A stretch of DNA of 64,000 nucleotides from Ruminiclostridium herbifermentans (GCF_005473905.2 NZ_CP061336.1:744001-808000); one strand, 5' to 3'. Numbered from the stretch's first letter, positions 10,144-20,046 are shown. Numbers and translations are program-made. Notes: a model not told the origin generated them from the sequence alone.

Positions 10144-11037
10144 ATGATAGAACCAATAGAAAAGGTATGGACAGATGAAGAACTAAAAAGTGAAATAAAG
10201 CGCCTGAAAATGTCGATGTCTGGAAGTGATTCGGCAGCTTTGAAGAAACAACATGTGGGTACCGAGATGTTTTTGGATACTGAAGAAGGTAAAGTGCGTA
10301 TATTGGCTTATAACCTTAATAATTCACAATCATTGCCGTTGTTTGTCAACATTCATGGAGGCGGATTTGTGTTGGGAAGTGCGGAATCGGATGACCCATT
10401 TATGATGAATATTGCAGATAATGCCAATGTAAAAATTATCAATATAGATTACAGCCTTGCTCCTGAATATCCGTTTCCAAAAGCTTTGAATGAGTGCTAT
10501 GCGGTAATTAAGTATGCAAAAGAGAATTGGAAGGAATTTAATATAGACCCTAATAATATTGCTGTTGGAGGTCACAGTGCAGGTGGAAATCTAAGTGCTG
10601 CCATATGTCTATTGGATAACGAAAGAAAGCTTCTGGGAATTAAAAGCTTGATACTTGACTATGCACCGATGGATATTTATACGGATGCAAGCCTTAAGAA
10701 ACAGACAGAAGATGCAATTCCAATACCTATGTGCCGTTTGTTTGATGCATGCTACTGTAATAACAAAGAGGCAAGGAAAAATCCTCTTATATCTCCAATA
10801 TATGCAGCACAAGAGGAGTTGAAATCTTTTCCTCCTACATTAGTAATTACTGCTAGCCGTGATTCATTGTGCGAAGAGGGAGAAAAATTTATGGACAGAC
10901 TGGTGGAGGCAGGTGTGGATGTGACACACAAACGATTTGACGCTGAACACGGCTTTAACATGAAAAGCAGTCCATTAGCTGATGAATCCTGGCAGTTGAT
11001 GATAAACCATTTGAAGCGAACCTTATGGGGTAAATAG
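10144..11037 (+). CDS. Alpha/beta hydrolase, HSL-type esterase/lipase family
   Basis: Probable cytoplasmic carboxylesterase of the hormone-sensitive-lipase-like family; substrate unknown. The oxyanion motif HGGGF is at about residue 71. The nucleophile elbow GHSAGGN, with the catalytic serine, is near 147 (the family usually has GDSAGG). The acid is probably in SRDSLCEEG and the histidine in AEHGF. No signal peptide. An in-frame ATG lies at 10132, but the better-spaced GGTG favours 10144. Monocistronic, convergent with the glycosyltransferase and separated from it by a strong bidirectional terminator. Confidence 0.85.
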   Translation: MIEPIEKVWTDEELKSEIKRLKMSMSGSDSAALKKQHVGTEMFLDTEEGKVRILAYNLNNSQSLPLFVNIHGGGFVLGSAESDDPFMMNIADNANVKIINIDYSLAPEYPFPKALNECYAVIKYAKENWKEFNIDPNNIAVGGHSAGGNLSAAICLLDNERKLLGIKSLILDYAPMDIYTDASLKKQTEDAIPIPMCRLFDACYCNNKEARKNPLISPIYAAQEELKSFPPTLVITASRDSLCEEGEKFMDRLVEAGVDVTHKRFDAEHGFNMKSSPLADESWQLMINHLKRTLWGK

Positions 11038-11068
11038 AGGCTGTAATAATATTTTTGACTTGTAAAGA

Positions 11069-11108
11069 AAATCCTTAAAAAAGCAATAAAATGCTTTTTT
11101 AAGGATTT
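11069..11108. terminator. Bidirectional terminator, perfect 17-bp stem
   Basis: Arms 11069-11085 and 11092-11108 are exactly complementary around the loop ATAAAA. A-rich and T-rich tracts sit inside the arms, so it can act on both strands between two convergent genes. Confidence 0.85.
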
Positions 11109-11116
11109 ATAAGAGT

Positions 11117-12385
11117 TCACTGATTTTCCATATCATTAATATTCATTTGTCGTGTATGAATGGTATGGCTCCATTCTTTGTTGTCCTTTTCTAAAAAACC
11201 TTGTATGGTAATAGGTACCCATGTGAGGCAGTAAAATGGATAAATTATAAAACCCAGAAGTGTCTTTATATTGAATTTTTTTTCTGCCAAAATTATTAAA
11301 GGACCATAAAACATTTGAAATATCCCCATGACATACCATACCTCTACAGGAAAGACATACTGAATACAGAAAAGAGGAAACTCCGGATATACAGTTTGAA
11401 TCCACAGCATTAATGTCATTAAACCTATAAATATAAATCTTATAGGCTGAAACAGATATAGTGCACAATCAAGGGATACAAGATCTCCTTGTGAAAATGC
11501 CTGTTTGAATAGTGGAGAAAGATATTTGCTTGCACAATCTGCATGACCCTGCATCCAACGCTTACGCTGTTTCCAAGACTGTTTTAAGGTTAATGGCTTT
11601 TCGTCGTAAACCACTGCTTTATGTGCCCATGAAATTTTGATTCCGTTTAATGCAAGCTTCATAGTGTATTCAAGATCTTCTGTTAAACAAGTAGCACCCC
11701 ATTTGAGTTTTTTCAAAACATCGGTATCTATACAAAAACCAGTTCCGCAAAGGCTGCAACTTAGCTTTAGATAGTACCTGGGCAACTGAAAAATACGGTT
11801 TGACAGCCAAAAGGCAATGGAATATGAACATGTAATCCAGCTGTCATAAGGATTTTTGCTGTCTATATAGCCTTGAACAACTTTATGCCCTTTGCAAAGC
11901 TGCTTATTCATTTCTAAAAGAAAGTTTGTTGAAACAAGATTATCAGCATCAAAAATAGCAATTGCATCGTATTGACGATCCATTTTAAAGATTCTTTCAA
12001 ACATCCATTCTAATGCATGGCCTTTTCCTTTTTGCGATTCATTTTCACGGATATGTACCTGTGCACCTAGAGATTGAGCTATTTTAGCGGTGTTATCAGT
12101 ACAGTTATCAGCAATTACAAATATATCATATAAATGGCGAGGGTAACGTAATTTCAATAGACTATCAATAATGTTGCTAATCACTAATTCCTCATTATGT
12201 GCAGCAATAACAAGAGCAAAGCTTTTTTCAGGAGCTATTTCATCACCATCTATTTCTTTTCTTTTTATCCATCCAAAGATAGATATTCCGGCAAAATAAC
12301 AGCCTGCCACAAAAATAACTATCTGAATAATCTCACTTATATAAAAACTGATATAATAAAGTATTGTTTGCATGAAATCCTCCAA
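11117..12385 (-). CDS. Membrane glycosyltransferase, family 2
   Basis: Probable processive or polysaccharide-type GT2 enzyme anchored in the cell membrane. Of 422 residues, one N-terminal transmembrane helix (about 12-38) precedes a GT-A domain opening with VIAAHNEE. DADN (near 145) is the metal/nucleotide-sugar DxD. QRKRWMQGH (near 274) matches the Q(x)xRW motif of cellulose/hyaluronan-synthase-like enzymes. Several transmembrane helices follow in 310-395. No c-di-GMP PilZ domain is visible. The minus-strand start at 12385 has GGAGGATTTC upstream. No cluster partner is adjacent, so the product polymer or acceptor is unknown. Confidence 0.85.
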   Translation of the reverse strand: MEDFMQTILYYISFYISEIIQIVIFVAGCYFAGISIFGWIKRKEIDGDEIAPEKSFALVIAAHNEELVISNIIDSLLKLRYPRHLYDIFVIADNCTDNTAKIAQSLGAQVHIRENESQKGKGHALEWMFERIFKMDRQYDAIAIFDADNLVSTNFLLEMNKQLCKGHKVVQGYIDSKNPYDSWITCSYSIAFWLSNRIFQLPRYYLKLSCSLCGTGFCIDTDVLKKLKWGATCLTEDLEYTMKLALNGIKISWAHKAVVYDEKPLTLKQSWKQRKRWMQGHADCASKYLSPLFKQAFSQGDLVSLDCALYLFQPIRFIFIGLMTLMLWIQTVYPEFPLFCIQYVFPVEVWYVMGIFQMFYGPLIILAEKKFNIKTLLGFIIYPFYCLTWVPITIQGFLEKDNKEWSHTIHTRQMNINDMENQ

Positions 12386-13024
12386 TTAATAATTTGAACT
12401 GCTTATATTAATTTGCATTTAAAATGTAATCAAATTTTAATAACCATATTTACTGCTATGGAGACAAACTCGCAAATATAATTTTTAACGTTAAGCCACT
12501 ATTTATGCAGTTTGATTTATAAGCAGTGATTTTAAATATTGCTTTTTATATTAAAAACAAGATAGTATTAATAGTTTGCTCTAAAAATGGAAAAATATTT
12601 ATGCTATAATAAACTTATGCTAATTTGATTTGTACCGAGGCAAGAAATATCCTTCACTTTTAAAAGTTATTAATACAGCTTTAATTTTAAGTCGATAAGA
12701 GCATCTCTAGCCTCAATGAATACCGCTGAATTTATTGGATATTTTTTGTAATCATTACAATCCAAAAATCATTTTAAGTTCAGAGGATATAAAGTTTTAA
12801 AATTGAAACTTCATTATTAAATGACTGCATTTAGACGTTGTAACTAAGTATAACAAGGTAGTTAATACTTTTAGTAGTTTTTAATTAAAATACGGTATAA
12901 TGCATGATTATAATATATGTACTAATTTTAATTCCAATAGAGTATATATTAGTTTTTAGCTGTTATAATTATTTAAAGCTATATAAATGCTTATTCCGCA
13001 GTATTAAACTTCATGGAGGTAATA
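12386..13024. other. Intergenic region between divergent GT2 and GH15 genes
   Basis: About 640 bases of AT-rich DNA that should hold the promoters of both neighbours. I saw no credible ORF, tRNA or recognised riboswitch. Only the GGAGGT ribosome-binding site at 13015-13020 is clear. Confidence 0.5.
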
Positions 13025-14959
13025 ATGCAAAAATCATATTACAATAATGCAATTGTTGGCAATTCTTCAATGCTGGTTTGTTTAAGTGAAAAAAGTGAAT
13101 TGCTTAGATTATTTTGGCCTAATATTGATTATTTACAGCAATTTGACAAGATGCTATGCGGTATCTTTATAAAAAACAGAAATGGAAGCACAGTGTGGCT
13201 AAATGATCAACGCTGTGAGCATCATCAGGAATATTTACAGGATTCTAACATAGTTAAAAGTACTATAACAAATGCTGCTGATGGTTATCAGGTTATATTG
13301 TATGATTTTGTTCACCCTGATAGGGATGTGCTGGTAAGGAGATTTGAAATAAAAAATATATCAAATGAGCAAAAGGAATTGGGATTTGTTACTTTTTCAG
13401 CTGCAACTAGTGCTGATACTGACATCGCATGTTCGTTGTTTGATTTTAACAATGAGGCTTTAATCCATTACAGGTGCAATAATTATATATCTATATTTTC
13501 AGACAATCCTGCTATGCAGTTTCAAATTGGTAACAATGCAAATGAGGCTGCTGTAAATACATACCTTTTTGGCAAGGACGATATTGGTATGATGAAGGAT
13601 GCTGCAGTTTCATGGGATATGGGCAGGTTTGCAAAAAATGAAACTAAGTATTTTAATCTTTATATTACTGCAAGTTCTAATTTAAAATCAGCTAAAAATG
13701 TTATAAAAGAAGTAAGAAAAATTGGTGCTTTAACTATTTTCAATGAAACTGAGCAATATTGGAAGGAATTTTTACACAAGGCAAAGTCATTAAAATCAGG
13801 AAACGATAGGTTGGATATTTTGTATAAGAGGTCATTATTGGTATTTAAGCTGATGTATGATAAAAAAAGCGGAGGGTTATTAGCAGCCCCTGAAGTTGAT
13901 GAATATTTTACAAAGTGTGGTAGATATGCATATTGTTGGGGAAGGGATGCTGCTTTTATAACAGGGGCACTGGATATAGCTGGGCTAAATGATTGTGTTG
14001 ACCATTTCTATAAATGGGCCGTTAGTATACAAGACGAAGATGGCAGCTGGCAGCAACGTTATCATATGGATGGAAATTTAGCACCTTGTTGGGGATTGCA
14101 GATAGATGAAACAGGAACATTGCTATGGGGGATGCTTAACCACTATAATTATGTAAAAAAAATAGAGTTTTTACAATTTGTATGGAATAGTGTGGTGGCT
14201 GGTGCTGAATTTTTAATTAAATTTATAGATGGAGATACTGGATTACCAAAGCCTAGCTTTGATTTGTGGGAAGAAAGATTTGGAGAACATGCGTATTCAT
14301 CTGCAGCAGTATATGCAGGACTTAAATCGGCTGTAGAAATTGCTAAAATTTTGGGTAAATCAGATAAGCAGTATGTCAAGTGGGATGAGCATGCAAAAAA
14401 TATTAAGCAAGCAATTATTAAGTACTTTTGGAAAGAGGATTATAAGCGATTTATCAGAAGTGTCAGAGTAAAATTAAATGGATGGGGACCTGAACCTTCT
14501 CAAAATACAACAATGATTGAAATAAATCCAAAGGGTTATATGAGAGATGTGACGTTAGAGGATTGGAAGGTTGATGTAAGCTTAGTGGGATTAAGTATTC
14601 CATTTGATGTATTTGATGCCAATGATGTTATGATTAAGGATACTGTTTTACTAATTGAACAGGTATTAACCTCGGAGGGAATTGGAGGAATAAAGAGATA
14701 CGAAAATGACTCATATATTGGTGGGAATCCTTGGGTGCTTACTACGCTATGGGTTGCTTTATATCATACAAAAACAGGCAACTATGCAAAAGCAAAGGAA
14801 TATTTGTATTGGGCTGCCGACTCAAAAACGGAAATGGGCTTACTGCCTGAACAGCGTAACAAATATACTGGAAAGCCCGATTGGGTAATACCTCTTACAT
14901 GGTCTCATGCAATGTATGTCCATGTGTTTTCAGAACTTATAAAGGCGGGAGTTTTATAA
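13025..14959 (+). CDS. Glycoside hydrolase family 15 (glucoamylase-like)
   Basis: Hydrolyses alpha-glucosidic bonds, probably in maltodextrin or glycogen. The 644 residues show an N-terminal beta-sandwich domain (about 1-260) and an (alpha/alpha)6 barrel. Motifs are CWGRDAAF near residue 300, the block around CWGLQIDETG with the general-acid glutamate near 350, and LPEQ near 617 with the general-base glutamate. There is no signal peptide, so it should act inside the cell, probably in storage-glucan turnover. The start at ATG 13025 sits five bases after GGAGGT; the upstream ATG at 13013 precedes that site. It stands alone. Confidence 0.9.
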   Translation: MQKSYYNNAIVGNSSMLVCLSEKSELLRLFWPNIDYLQQFDKMLCGIFIKNRNGSTVWLNDQRCEHHQEYLQDSNIVKSTITNAADGYQVILYDFVHPDRDVLVRRFEIKNISNEQKELGFVTFSAATSADTDIACSLFDFNNEALIHYRCNNYISIFSDNPAMQFQIGNNANEAAVNTYLFGKDDIGMMKDAAVSWDMGRFAKNETKYFNLYITASSNLKSAKNVIKEVRKIGALTIFNETEQYWKEFLHKAKSLKSGNDRLDILYKRSLLVFKLMYDKKSGGLLAAPEVDEYFTKCGRYAYCWGRDAAFITGALDIAGLNDCVDHFYKWAVSIQDEDGSWQQRYHMDGNLAPCWGLQIDETGTLLWGMLNHYNYVKKIEFLQFVWNSVVAGAEFLIKFIDGDTGLPKPSFDLWEERFGEHAYSSAAVYAGLKSAVEIAKILGKSDKQYVKWDEHAKNIKQAIIKYFWKEDYKRFIRSVRVKLNGWGPEPSQNTTMIEINPKGYMRDVTLEDWKVDVSLVGLSIPFDVFDANDVMIKDTVLLIEQVLTSEGIGGIKRYENDSYIGGNPWVLTTLWVALYHTKTGNYAKAKEYLYWAADSKTEMGLLPEQRNKYTGKPDWVIPLTWSHAMYVHVFSELIKAGVL

Positions 14960-15059
14960 AATTAAAATTATTAACTTTTTGGAATGAATAAACTGAGTTG
15001 TACTTAGTTTTGTTCTACTTATTCAAGAGTTAGACATATTAAAAATATAGGAGTTGTTA

Positions 15060-16442
15060 ATTATAAAAACTAAAACTGTGTTCAAATGCAGTAACTGTGG
15101 TTATGAAGCTTCCAAATGGGTAGGTTGCTGTCCCGACTGCAACAAATGGAATACACTAGAAGAAAAAACTGTAGAAGCTAAAAAGAATAAAGCTTCCTCA
15201 GCCAGAACTGTTAAAAAGATTGCCCCATTAAATGAAATAAAGGCCACAAACAGTGATCGTATACTTACTGGAATAAATGAGTTTAACAGAGTAATGGGGG
15301 GAGGAATAGTAAGGGATTCCATTACTATTATTACTGCGAAGCCTGGGGCTGGTAAGTCTACACTTTTATTGCAGGTGGCAGGAGACGTTGCTGCAAAGGG
15401 CTATAAGGTGCTTTATGCTTCTGGAGAAGAAAGTGAAAGTCAGATTAAAAACAGGGCAGACAGGCTATTTAATAAAATTGAAAAAGGAGTCTGGGTATAT
15501 TCAGATAACAGCATGGATAATGTACTAGAAGTTGTCAGACAGATTGATCCGGATTTGGTGATAGTAGATAGTATACAAACCTTTGTTCTTGAGGAATTCC
15601 CTGGTTCTAGAGCAGGTTCACCCACTCAAACTATGGAATGTGCAAATGAATTGCTCAAGCTTGCAAAAGACCCTTTAAAGCCAAGGGCAGTATTCTTGGT
15701 TGGGCAAATGAATAAAAGTGAGGAAATAGCAGGGTTACGTGCTTTGGAACATCTTGTAGATGCTGTTTTGATATTAGATGGTGAAAATGAAGAGGAATTG
15801 AGAGGGCTTTCTGTATCTAAAAACAGATTTGGGAGTACATGGGAGAGAGGTTATTTTTCAATGACTGAAAATGGCCTTGTATCAATTGACAATCCTTCAG
15901 AGTATTTTATGACAAGCAGAGACGAAAATGAAAGAGTTTCAGGAAGTGCATTAACAGTTGTTAAGGATGGTTCCCGACCAATTATTGTAGAAATAGAGAG
16001 CTTAGTATCAAAGACATTTACGCCTTATCCATCCAGAATAGGTGAATGTGTTCGACGAGAACAGCTAAGTACTTTGATATCAATTCTTGAACAGAGAGGT
16101 AAAGTATCTCTTTACGATAAGGATGTGGTTATTAAAACCACAGGAGGTCTTAAATTAAAAGAACAAACAGTTAATTTAGCCATTATAATGAGTATAGTCT
16201 CATCAGTACTTGACAAGGAAATACCAAATGATACAGCCTTTATTGCTGATGTGGGATTAACAGGTGAACTAAAAAAGGTTCCTTCATTAGAACTTAGAAT
16301 AAGAGAACTTGACAGAAGAGGTTTTAAAAGAGTCTATGTGGCTCCAAATGCCATCGTGCGTACTTTGGATACTAAAAATATTGAAGTGATAGAGTTGAAA
16401 CTTCTTCAGGATGTTATAAGACATGTTTTTAATAAAGGATAA
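15060..16442 (+). CDS. radA: RadA (Sms) DNA repair/recombination ATPase
   Basis: DnaB-like helicase that processes recombination intermediates. The N-terminal zinc finger (CSNC and CPDC) is followed by a RecA-like ATPase with Walker A KPGAGKST, the RadA-specific KNRFG motif and a C-terminal Lon-protease-like domain. Length is about 460 residues, as in the family. The start is unusual. AGGAG (15049-15053) directly abuts the in-frame TTG at 15054, too close to use. ATT at 15060 is six bases away and would give MIKTKTVFKC, the expected RadA N terminus. The next regular start, GTG 15078, is too far. The frame opens at 15054 if TTG is used. Confidence 0.93.
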   Translation: MIKTKTVFKCSNCGYEASKWVGCCPDCNKWNTLEEKTVEAKKNKASSARTVKKIAPLNEIKATNSDRILTGINEFNRVMGGGIVRDSITIITAKPGAGKSTLLLQVAGDVAAKGYKVLYASGEESESQIKNRADRLFNKIEKGVWVYSDNSMDNVLEVVRQIDPDLVIVDSIQTFVLEEFPGSRAGSPTQTMECANELLKLAKDPLKPRAVFLVGQMNKSEEIAGLRALEHLVDAVLILDGENEEELRGLSVSKNRFGSTWERGYFSMTENGLVSIDNPSEYFMTSRDENERVSGSALTVVKDGSRPIIVEIESLVSKTFTPYPSRIGECVRREQLSTLISILEQRGKVSLYDKDVVIKTTGGLKLKEQTVNLAIIMSIVSSVLDKEIPNDTAFIADVGLTGELKKVPSLELRIRELDRRGFKRVYVAPNAIVRTLDTKNIEVIELKLLQDVIRHVFNKG

Positions 16443-16485
16443 ATAACATAATTGCAAATTCAAATAGATTTAGGAGGGTTGCAAA

Positions 16486-16998
16486 ATGCTCAAAAAGAGT
16501 GAATTGATAAGTGAAATGGTCAAATACTATGCAGGAGACATAAAGAGAATTAATCATTTTATGAAAGTATATAGCTTTGCCAAAACAATAGGAGAGATGG
16601 AAGGATTGGACAATGAAAAACAGGATATATTGGAAGTGGCAGCTATTGTACATGATATAGGCATAAAAGTCAGTGAGCAGAAGTATAATTCTAGTGCGGG
16701 AAAATACCAAGAACTAGAAGGGCCTCCAATTGCAAAGAAGCTGCTTGAGAGACTTGAATTTGATGATTTGCTTGTAGATAGAGTTTGTTTTCTTGTAGGG
16801 CATCATCATACATATACTGCTATTGATGATATTGATTTTCAAATTCTTGTTGAAGCTGATTTTTTAATTAACGTACATGAAGATGAAATATCAAAAGATT
16901 CGGTATTATCTTTAAAAGATAAATATTTTAAAACAAAAACAGGTAAAAACTATTTGGACTTGATGTATCTGAATGAGGATAATTTAGAAATTAAATAA
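16486..16998 (+). CDS. HD-domain phosphohydrolase
   Basis: A 170-residue single-domain metal-dependent phosphohydrolase. The first histidine lies in the N-terminal helix (INHFMKVY), the HD pair is in AIVHDIG, and further histidines are in VGHHHTYT. An aspartate follows in VEADFLIN. The substrate (nucleotide or other phosphoester) cannot be told. RBS AGGAGG is well placed. It is 44 bases after radA and may be cotranscribed with it. A terminator follows. Confidence 0.8.
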   Translation: MLKKSELISEMVKYYAGDIKRINHFMKVYSFAKTIGEMEGLDNEKQDILEVAAIVHDIGIKVSEQKYNSSAGKYQELEGPPIAKKLLERLEFDDLLVDRVCFLVGHHHTYTAIDDIDFQILVEADFLINVHEDEISKDSVLSLKDKYFKTKTGKNYLDLMYLNEDNLEIK

Positions 16999-17015
16999 AT
17001 TGAAATATTAAAAAT

Positions 17016-17050
17016 GAGCTAGACAAATAAAAATTGACTAGCTCTGTTTG
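17016..17050 (+). terminator. Terminator after HD-domain gene
   Basis: GAGCTAG (17016-17022) pairs with CTAGCTC (17038-17044), extended by ACAA/TTGA, and is followed by TGTTTGTT. Confidence 0.65.
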
Positions 17051-17109
17051 TTATCAGCATTAGTAATCTTATACTTCAAATAGTATATTGTTGGAAAAAA
17101 TTGAAAATT

Positions 17110-17514
17110 TCACCTCAAGTTATATTTTCCAAGCATACGTATTCTATCGTTTTCCTTAAGAATAATATCATATAGGTTTAAATCAAGTGCATTGCAAATG
17201 GATGCTAAATAAAATACATTTCTTCCGATATCTCTTTCAATAGCATCTCTGCAATTTTCACATAAGGTGCCTTCGATATGGCTTTCTACAGAATTTTTCA
17301 TTTCGTCAAAACTAGCATCATCAGGGATTTCCTGTTTATGTGCTGATATAGTCATGCAACCGCACTGTGTAACAGTCTTTATAATTGCCCTATTAACTCT
17401 AGAATTTGAATCCTGATATTTCGTAATCAAATCAAGTATACTTTTATTTCTAATAAGTAATTCCTGTGCAGTGTATTGAAAATCATCAATAAGCATATCT
17501 TTCATATGATTCAC
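17110..17514 (-). CDS. Conserved clostridial protein of unknown function
   Basis: A soluble 134-residue, mostly helical, acidic protein with no signal peptide. It carries CGC (about residues 52-54) and CENC (about 91-94), which could bind a metal. The C-terminal helix pattern (FYLASICNALDLNLYDII) recalls the all-alpha MazG-like nucleotide-pyrophosphohydrolase fold, but the MazG metal motif EExxE is not evident, so I do not name it. The start at 17514 has GAGGTGA upstream. A well-formed promoter precedes it. Confidence 0.75.
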   Translation of the reverse strand: MNHMKDMLIDDFQYTAQELLIRNKSILDLITKYQDSNSRVNRAIIKTVTQCGCMTISAHKQEIPDDASFDEMKNSVESHIEGTLCENCRDAIERDIGRNVFYLASICNALDLNLYDIILKENDRIRMLGKYNLR

Positions 17515-17538
17515 CTCAGTATTTAGATGTCTAGTCTA

Positions 17539-17568
17539 ATTATACGTTCTTACTAGAGGTTATGTCAA
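17539..17568 (-). promoter_or_regulatory. Sigma-A-type promoter for the 17110-17514 gene
   Basis: On the minus strand TTGACA (17568-17563) and TATAAT (17544-17539) are 18 bases apart, about 25 bases before the gene start. Confidence 0.7.
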
Positions 17569-18486
17569 ATAAAAACAGTGGTTTAACAAAATATAATTTC
17601 CATAAATATTATTGTGACTATTTTTTGACATTGCAAGTTCTTTGTAGTATACTAAAATTAATAGAAGTAAATACGCAGCTAATCAAACGCACTCAATGTT
17701 TTATGGTGCGTTTTAATATTATATTCATTGCATCTTTAAATAAGTCAATTTTGGTTTAAGCCTTTGCCTGTAATAGTTCAAGAATTTTGATATGCTATGT
17801 TTTGAGAACTATAATGGGTATACATAATTATTATTGTCCTTCTAAATTTAGGTAGGTTTACAAGTAGGCAAACCAAATTCTTATGCTTAAAGTGGTGGTT
17901 CTAAGTATTTAGCTTGAAAGATAGTCCGAGTGTATTTAGCGTAATTTCGAGCATTTCCACAGATAGTTTTGCCATTTTTGTGCAGAAGGTTGGTGCTTAG
18001 GCTAACTTCAAGGCTCAAGTTCGTTAGTTAGATTATTGATTTTAGTTAGGGAATATTTGACTTTTGATCAACATATAGAGGTTCAAAATGAAACAATATT
18101 ACTTAGGCTTAGTAGATAATAAGAGAATATTTGACTTTAGTTCAACATATTAAGGTTCAAAATGAAACAATATGACTAGGTTTAGTACGTAATATTTGTA
18201 TTTTTGATTATATTTCACAAAAGAAAATATTAGAATATTGCTGGTGTTGTTATCACACCTTACAATAACTCGATTGTTAAATAGGTATAAAGATTTTCAT
18301 TACGGCTTGATTTTTTTTTAACAAATAAAGTTGAAGGTTAGCGCCATAGCTTAAATGCTTTACAATAAATAAAGGCGTGGAGTTTTTCCTCCTGCAGCAT
18401 ATTTGTTTTTTCAAAAGAAAGCAGTGTGGATGTTCTCCATAAAGTGTTTCACCAATTTTGTGTCGAAAGTGAGTGTGGAGGTTACT
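17569..18486. other. Long intergenic region upstream of carD
   Basis: About 920 bases without a convincing gene. A possible 65-codon plus-strand ORF at 17562-17759 has no ribosome-binding site. The region contains a two-copy repeat at 18051-18193 and probably the carD leader and promoter. Confidence 0.5.
18051..18193. repeat. Tandem two-copy degenerate repeat, about 70 bp each
   Basis: Copies 18051-18120 and 18125-18193 share the start GAATATTTGACTTT and the block AGGTTCAAAATGAAACAATA, with a few changes. The second copy follows after a four-base spacer. Confidence 0.8.
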
Positions 18487-18969
18487 ATGTATAATGTAGG
18501 AGATAAAATAGTATATCCTATGCATGGTGCAGGCATTATTGAGTCTATTGAAGAAAAAGAGATTCTAGGAAAGATTTGTAGCTATTATGTTATGAAAATT
18601 CCAATCGGTGACTTAAAAGTAATGATACCAACTAATAACGTTAATGAAATTGGAATACGTGATGTTATTAGCATTTCTGAAGCTGACAAGGTCTTTAAAG
18701 TCTTTAAAAATGAACCTCATGAATTATCTTCCAATTGGAATAAGCGTTATAGGGAAAATATGACTAAGATAAAAAGTGGCAATATATTTGAAGTTGCTGA
18801 TGTTGTCGGATGTCTTATGCAGCGAGATAGAACTAAAGGATTGTCTACAGGTGAAAGAAAAATGTTAAGCAGTGCTAAGCAGATATTAATAAGCGAGTTA
18901 GTTCTTGCAAAAGGATTAAATCAGCATGAGGTTGAGGACAAGATTCAAGAATACCTTTATGCTGACTAA
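18487..18969 (+). CDS. carD: CarD-family RNA-polymerase-binding regulator
   Basis: CarD/CdnL proteins bind the RNA polymerase beta subunit and stabilise open complexes. The 161-residue product starts MYNVGDKIVYPMHGAG, the signature of the N-terminal RNAP-interaction Tudor-like domain. The C-terminal half is helical with basic residues, as in CdnL. The start at 18487 follows GGAGG, while the in-frame region upstream to 18403 is an unlikely extension. It is followed after 21 bases by the PIN/TRAM gene, then ispD, an order I know from other Firmicutes. Confidence 0.92.
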   Translation: MYNVGDKIVYPMHGAGIIESIEEKEILGKICSYYVMKIPIGDLKVMIPTNNVNEIGIRDVISISEADKVFKVFKNEPHELSSNWNKRYRENMTKIKSGNIFEVADVVGCLMQRDRTKGLSTGERKMLSSAKQILISELVLAKGLNQHEVEDKIQEYLYAD

Positions 18970-18990
18970 AACTTTTGAAGGAGAGATAGC

Positions 18991-20046
18991 GTGTTAAATA
19001 GAATAATAAAAGCTTCTTTTTCTATTTTGGGAGCAGTTACTGGCTATAGCATTTTAAGAACAATTTTTAATAATAATAGTATAAATGTTAGTGAGAGTAT
19101 TCGAATTTCTATATTCGTAATATTTTCATTGTTTTTTTGTGCAGTATTTTATTTTATTTCTGCAAAAATTATTGAATTTTTGGGCGGTTTTATTGACAAA
19201 TTTGAAAGCCGAATACAAAATATAACTCTTTCTGAATTGCTTATATGTGCTATTGGGCTTATCTTGGGCCTAATTGTGGCCAATTTAATAAGTATACCAA
19301 TTTTGAAGATTGAGATACTAGGAGTAACCTTTGCGGTTTTAATTAATATATTATTAGGATTTGCTGGTGTGGCTCTGGCTCTAAGGAAGAAAAATGATAT
19401 TTTTTCGGATTTCTTTAAGGATTCTAAAAGCCCTTCAAAATCAACTTCTTTGGGACAATCAAAGCTTCTAGATACTAGCACAATAATTGATGGCAGGATA
19501 TTGGATATATATTCTACTGGATTTGTGGATGGACACATTATTATTCCTTCTTTTGTGCTTGAAGAACTTAGACATATTGCAGATTCTACTGACAGCACAA
19601 GAAGGGCAAGAGGTAGAAGGGGCCTTGACATATTGAATTTACTCCAAAAGGATAATAATTATGTGGTGAGAATAGCAGATTTGGATTATAAGGATATTCA
19701 AGAGGTAGATGAAATGCTGTTAAAGGCCTCACTAGAACTAAAATGCAAGTTAGTTACTACAGACTACAACCTCAGTAAGGTGGCAAGGCTGAGAGGTATT
19801 GAGGTTTTAAATATTAATGATTTGGCAAATGCAGTTAAGCCAGTTGCTTTACCAGGTGAAGAAATGAATGTCCAAATTATTAAAGCTGGTAAGGAAGCTG
19901 GACAAGGTGTAGCTTTTCTTGATGATGGGACTATGATTGTTGTTGAGGATGGAAAGAAGTATGTAGGTGAAGCAATCCAAGTAATTGTAACAAGCGTTCT
20001 TCAGACTTCAGCAGGAAGATTAATTTTTGCAAAGCCTGATAAGTAA
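18991..20046 (+). CDS. PIN/TRAM-domain membrane protein (YacL type)
   Basis: The 351-residue product has four predicted transmembrane helices in the first 130 residues. A PIN-type ribonuclease domain (about 155-280) carries acidic residues in LDTSTIIDGRI, the EEL helix and TTDYNL. A C-terminal TRAM RNA-binding domain starts near 290. The arrangement matches the YacL family, inferred to be a membrane-tethered RNase. The start codon is GTG at 18991, after GAAGGAGAG. It lies between carD and ispD. Confidence 0.88.
   Translation: MLNRIIKASFSILGAVTGYSILRTIFNNNSINVSESIRISIFVIFSLFFCAVFYFISAKIIEFLGGFIDKFESRIQNITLSELLICAIGLILGLIVANLISIPILKIEILGVTFAVLINILLGFAGVALALRKKNDIFSDFFKDSKSPSKSTSLGQSKLLDTSTIIDGRILDIYSTGFVDGHIIIPSFVLEELRHIADSTDSTRRARGRRGLDILNLLQKDNNYVVRIADLDYKDIQEVDEMLLKASLELKCKLVTTDYNLSKVARLRGIEVLNINDLANAVKPVALPGEEMNVQIIKAGKEAGQGVAFLDDGTMIVVEDGKKYVGEAIQVIVTSVLQTSAGRLIFAKPDK

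Noticed and set aside
17562..17759. 65-codon plus-strand ORF
   Set aside because: No ribosome-binding site, overlaps the promoter of the divergent gene, and has unremarkable composition for a gene-free region.
17830..18000. Cyclic-di-GMP or similar riboswitch upstream of carD
   Set aside because: The conserved riboswitch core motifs were looked for and are not present.
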